From the NCBI RefSeq assembly GCF_020829685.1, contig NZ_JAIVFR010000302.1, forward strand, positions 1-7,443: a DNA stretch of 7,443 nucleotides, read 5' to 3'. The stretch comes from Nostoc sp. CHAB 5715. Its GTDB lineage: Bacteria; Cyanobacteriota; Cyanobacteriia; Cyanobacteriales; Nostocaceae. The notes beneath the pieces were generated by a model, which ran no database searches, had not been told where the DNA came from, and saw only the letters and a list, made by a program, of their open reading frames with translations. Numbering within the stretch: position 1 is the first letter of the stretch; each line of letters starts with the position of its first letter. Below are positions 5,973-7,443 of this stretch, one piece after another. The translations under genes and the position numbers were made by a program.

Positions 5973-5986
5973 GTAGTCGGTTGTAC
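5973..5986. promoter_or_regulatory. NtcA-like palindrome GTA-N8-TAC
   Basis: The bases GTAGTCGGTTGTAC match the NtcA consensus GTAN8TAC exactly. It lies about 146 bp upstream of the pgl ATG. On the minus strand the sequence about 23 bp further on is TAAGCAT, one base off a TAN3T box. On the plus strand TATTTT follows at about the right distance, but no gene starts there. Six fixed bases occur about once per 4 kb by chance, so this is weak evidence. Confidence 0.2.
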
Positions 5987-6067
5987 TAACTACTAACGGC
6001 TCTGATGATTATTTTTATTTACACCCAGTTACTTGATACTTTGTTGATTAACACCACAGAGGATACA

Positions 6068-6096
6068 TTTATTAATTCTTATTAAAAATTAATAAA
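6068..6096. repeat. AT-only hairpin beyond the rph stop
   Basis: TTTATTAATT at 6068-6077 is perfectly complementary to AATTAATAAA at 6087-6096 across a 9-nt loop. It lies about 45 bp downstream of rph on the minus strand. With no G:C pairs the stem is weak as a terminator. AT-rich background makes a chance match more likely. Confidence 0.4.
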
Positions 6097-6138
6097 ACTA
6101 ATTAATCATTTCATTTTGCGCTGGGTAATAACATATTA

Positions 6139-6882
6139 TCAATCTCCCACAAAGAGTGCTTCCCAGTCTGCGATCGCTTCGCGTTGGGCGATTAACAATT
6201 CCTGAATTCCTTTTTGGGCGACATCTAGCAGTTGATTCAGCTGAGTCCGGCTAAAGCTGCCTTCTTCGGCTGTTCCTTGGACTTCAATGATTCCCAGGTG
6301 TTGATTCATCACCACGTTAAAATCTACTGTTGCAGCCACATCTTCGATATAATTCAGATCCAAAAATGGCTCTCCATCCAGTAATCCTACCGAAACGGCT
6401 GCTACTTGTCCACACAGAGGCGATCGCTCCAACACCCCCTCTTCCAATAATTTAGAAATCCCATGAGCCAACGCCACAAACGAGCCTGTAATGGCTGTTG
6501 TCCGAGTTCCAGCATCTGCTTGCAGCACATCAGCATCCACAGTCAGCGTGTGTTCTCCCAGCGCCTCAAAATCCACTGCTGCGCGTAAACTGCGACCAAT
6601 TAGACGTTGAATTTCTTGCGTCCGTCCAGATAATTTTAATAATTCTCTTTCTTGCCGTTTTTGAGTAGCAGATGGTAGCATACGGTACTCAGCAGTTAGC
6701 CAACCTTTACCAGTTCCTTCGAGAAACTTCGGAACTCCCTTATTAACGCTAACAGCACAAAGTACTTGAGTATCACCGCATCTTGCGAGAACAGAACCGG
6801 GGGCAAAGCGGGTGAAATTGGGGTAAAAGCTGATCGGACGTAGTTCGTAAGCAAGACGACCGTCAGAACGCTGCCAAGCCAT
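6139..6882 (-). CDS. rph: Ribonuclease PH
   Basis: A phosphate-dependent 3'-5' exoribonuclease that trims the 3' tails of tRNA precursors and acts as a ring-shaped hexamer in the cytosol. The 247 residues are close to the usual 240-260. Clear motifs are [13 protein letters not shown] (58-70), [17 protein letters not shown] (85-101) with the phosphate-binding arginine R87, [18 protein letters not shown] (116-133) with the GTR phosphate loop, and [19 protein letters not shown] (174-192) with acidic residues D175, D181 and D187 at the active site. In many bacteria the loop reads A-D-G-G-T-R; here it is A-D-A-G-T-R. Start ATG at 6882 has GAGG about ten bases upstream on the minus strand. The gene is followed by a 311-bp AT-rich gap before pgl. 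Confidence 0.96.
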   Translation of the reverse strand: MAWQRSDGRLAYELRPISFYPNFTRFAPGSVLARCGDTQVLCAVSVNKGVPKFLEGTGKGWLTAEYRMLPSATQKRQERELLKLSGRTQEIQRLIGRSLRAAVDFEALGEHTLTVDADVLQADAGTRTTAITGSFVALAHGISKLLEEGVLERSPLCGQVAAVSVGLLDGEPFLDLNYIEDVAATVDFNVVMNQHLGIIEVQGTAEEGSFSRTQLNQLLDVAQKGIQELLIAQREAIADWEALFVGD

Positions 6883-6932
6883 TGGAGTTGCCTCAAGTTT
6901 TACAATACTGGCTTAAGATTACCTTAGTATTA
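6883..6932 (-). promoter_or_regulatory. Short rph leader and presumed promoter
   Basis: Only 50 bp separate the rph ATG from the heptamer repeat array. The minus strand carries GAGG about ten bases before the ATG as a ribosome binding site, with AT-rich sequence above it including TATTGT. If the promoter is not here it must lie in or beyond the repeat, for example as read-through from the adenylate-kinase family gene. Confidence 0.3.
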
Positions 6933-7099
6933 TTGGGCATTGGGCATTGGGCATTGGGCATTGGGCATCCCTTCGGCTTCGCTCAGGGCAAGTGGGCATT
7001 GGGCATGAGTTATTTCTCCCTCACCTCCCTCATCTCCCTCACCTCCCCCTGCTCCCTCATCTCCCTCATCTCCCCCTGCCCCCTGCCCCCTGCCCTCAT
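6933..7099. repeat. Composite intergenic repeat: TTGGGCA x5 plus CT-rich 9-bp minisatellite
   Basis: Five exact TTGGGCA heptamers fill 6933-6967. A spacer with CCTTCGGCTTCGCTCAGG follows, then one more heptamer at 6999-7005. From 7016 come 9-bp units (CTCCCTCAC, CTCCCTCAT, CTCCCTCAC, CTCCCCCTG, CTCCCTCAT, CTCCCTCAT, CTCCCCCTG), then 7-bp CCCCCTG units, ending at 7099 directly against the stop codon of the adenylate-kinase family gene. The same two modules occur in reverse orientation at 4920-5099. An ORF readable through it on the plus strand is repeat-derived and not a gene. Confidence 0.85.
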
Positions 7100-7443
7100 C
7101 TAAGGAACTGAAAGCAGAGTCAAAATATTTTGCAGCACCATATCTGGTGACTGGTCGCCGTTGATGGTCAATAAGCAGCGACGACGGTCGTAATATTCTA
7201 GGATGGGAATGGTGCGATCGTAGAATAATTCTACACGGCGTTGCACGATTTCTGGTTGGTCATCTGGTAGCGATCGCCCCAAGGATCGGCTAACCATGAC
7301 TGCTTCCGACACTTGTAGATAAATTGCCCAATCTAGCTTTTGCTCTAAATTATCCAATAAAAAATCTAATTCTTCAGCTTGGAAGGCGGTACGGGGATAG
7401 CCTTCTAAGACCCAATCGCAGTTAATATCTGGTTGTCTGAGGC
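7100..7443 (-). CDS. Adenylate-kinase family protein, 5' end beyond the window
   Basis: The open frame runs to the right edge, so the N-terminal part with the ATP-binding P-loop is not visible. About 114 C-terminal residues are seen. They include DWVLEGYPRTAFQAEELDFLL, which matches the LDGFPRTxxQAxxL motif of nucleoside monophosphate kinases. Then come LDWAIYLQVSEAVMVSR, a short lid with RSLPDDQPEIVQRRVELF corresponding to the RxDD...R element, and a tail YYDRRRCLLTINGDQS typical of the family end. Such enzymes interconvert AMP, ATP and ADP in the cytosol. The motif reads L-E-G-Y rather than L-D-G-F, and the first lid arginine context is unusual, so this may be a second, diverged adk-like gene. 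I therefore give no symbol. An apparent TTG start at 7357 is internal. The stop is TAG at 7100. Confidence 0.85.
   Translation of the reverse strand, partial: LRQPDINCDWVLEGYPRTAFQAEELDFLLDNLEQKLDWAIYLQVSEAVMVSRSLGRSLPDDQPEIVQRRVELFYDRTIPILEYYDRRRCLLTINGDQSPDMVLQNILTLLSVP

Larger units (their letters stand above)
5828..6138. other. AT-rich intergenic region between rph and pgl
   Basis: A 311-bp gap without a supportable gene. It carries an AT-only hairpin at 6068-6096, an NtcA-like palindrome at 5973-5986 and, near the pgl end, an isolated AAGGAGG on the minus strand (5889-5883) with no usable start codon behind it. It should contain the pgl promoter. No clear -35/-10 pair stands out. Confidence 0.6.

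Noticed and set aside
6005..6085. Short plus-strand ORF in the gap between pgl and rph
   Set aside because: About 26 AT-rich codons with no ribosome binding site and no recognisable sequence.
6882..7103. Plus-strand ORF of 73 codons across the heptamer and CT-rich repeats
   Set aside because: Almost all of its sequence is translated repeat, and it runs antisense to gene ends on both sides.

Overview
The window looks like chromosome from a filamentous, probably heterocyst-forming cyanobacterium. It holds twelve copies of the octamer GCGATCGC (HIP1; at 296, 1049, 1442, 1616, 2003, 3554, 3991, 4231, 5339, 6170, 6420 and 7270) where about 0.1 would be expected by chance. It also has heptanucleotide tandem repeats of the STRR type and a FraH-like zinc-ribbon/FHA protein.

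Every gene I can support lies on the minus strand, so transcription runs from right to left. In that order they are: an adenylate-kinase family gene cut by the right edge (7100-7443), rph for RNase PH (6139-6882), pgl for 6-phosphogluconolactonase (5105-5827), a fraH-like gene (3940-4812), a possible 19-codon ORF inside a structured RNA segment (3803-3862), an M50-type membrane metallopeptidase (2968-3654), and a 950-codon filamentous-haemagglutinin-type repeat protein that lacks its N-terminal secretion half (134-2986). The first four are housekeeping or cell-biology genes: nucleotide balance, tRNA 3' maturation, the second step of the oxidative pentose phosphate pathway, and filament/heterocyst integrity.

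The intergenic regions are rich in repeats. Two related composite repeats, each a TTGGGCA heptamer array plus a CT/GA-rich 9-bp minisatellite, sit in opposite orientations on either side of pgl-rph (4920-5099 and 6933-7099). An array of at least five 21-bp units carrying a 13-bp palindrome begins at or beyond the left edge (1-105). The gap between pgl and rph is AT-rich, with one AT-only hairpin and one weak NtcA-like palindrome.

The most unusual spot is the junction of the metallopeptidase and the haemagglutinin remnant (about 2968-2990). The peptidase stops abruptly just as its last membrane helix should begin. The repeat protein opens one frame away in the same bases, and one added G would join the two in frame. 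I read this as a deletion/recombination scar joining two unrelated genes, possibly with a frameshift on top. No convincing phage, CRISPR, tRNA, rRNA or intact insertion sequence was seen.
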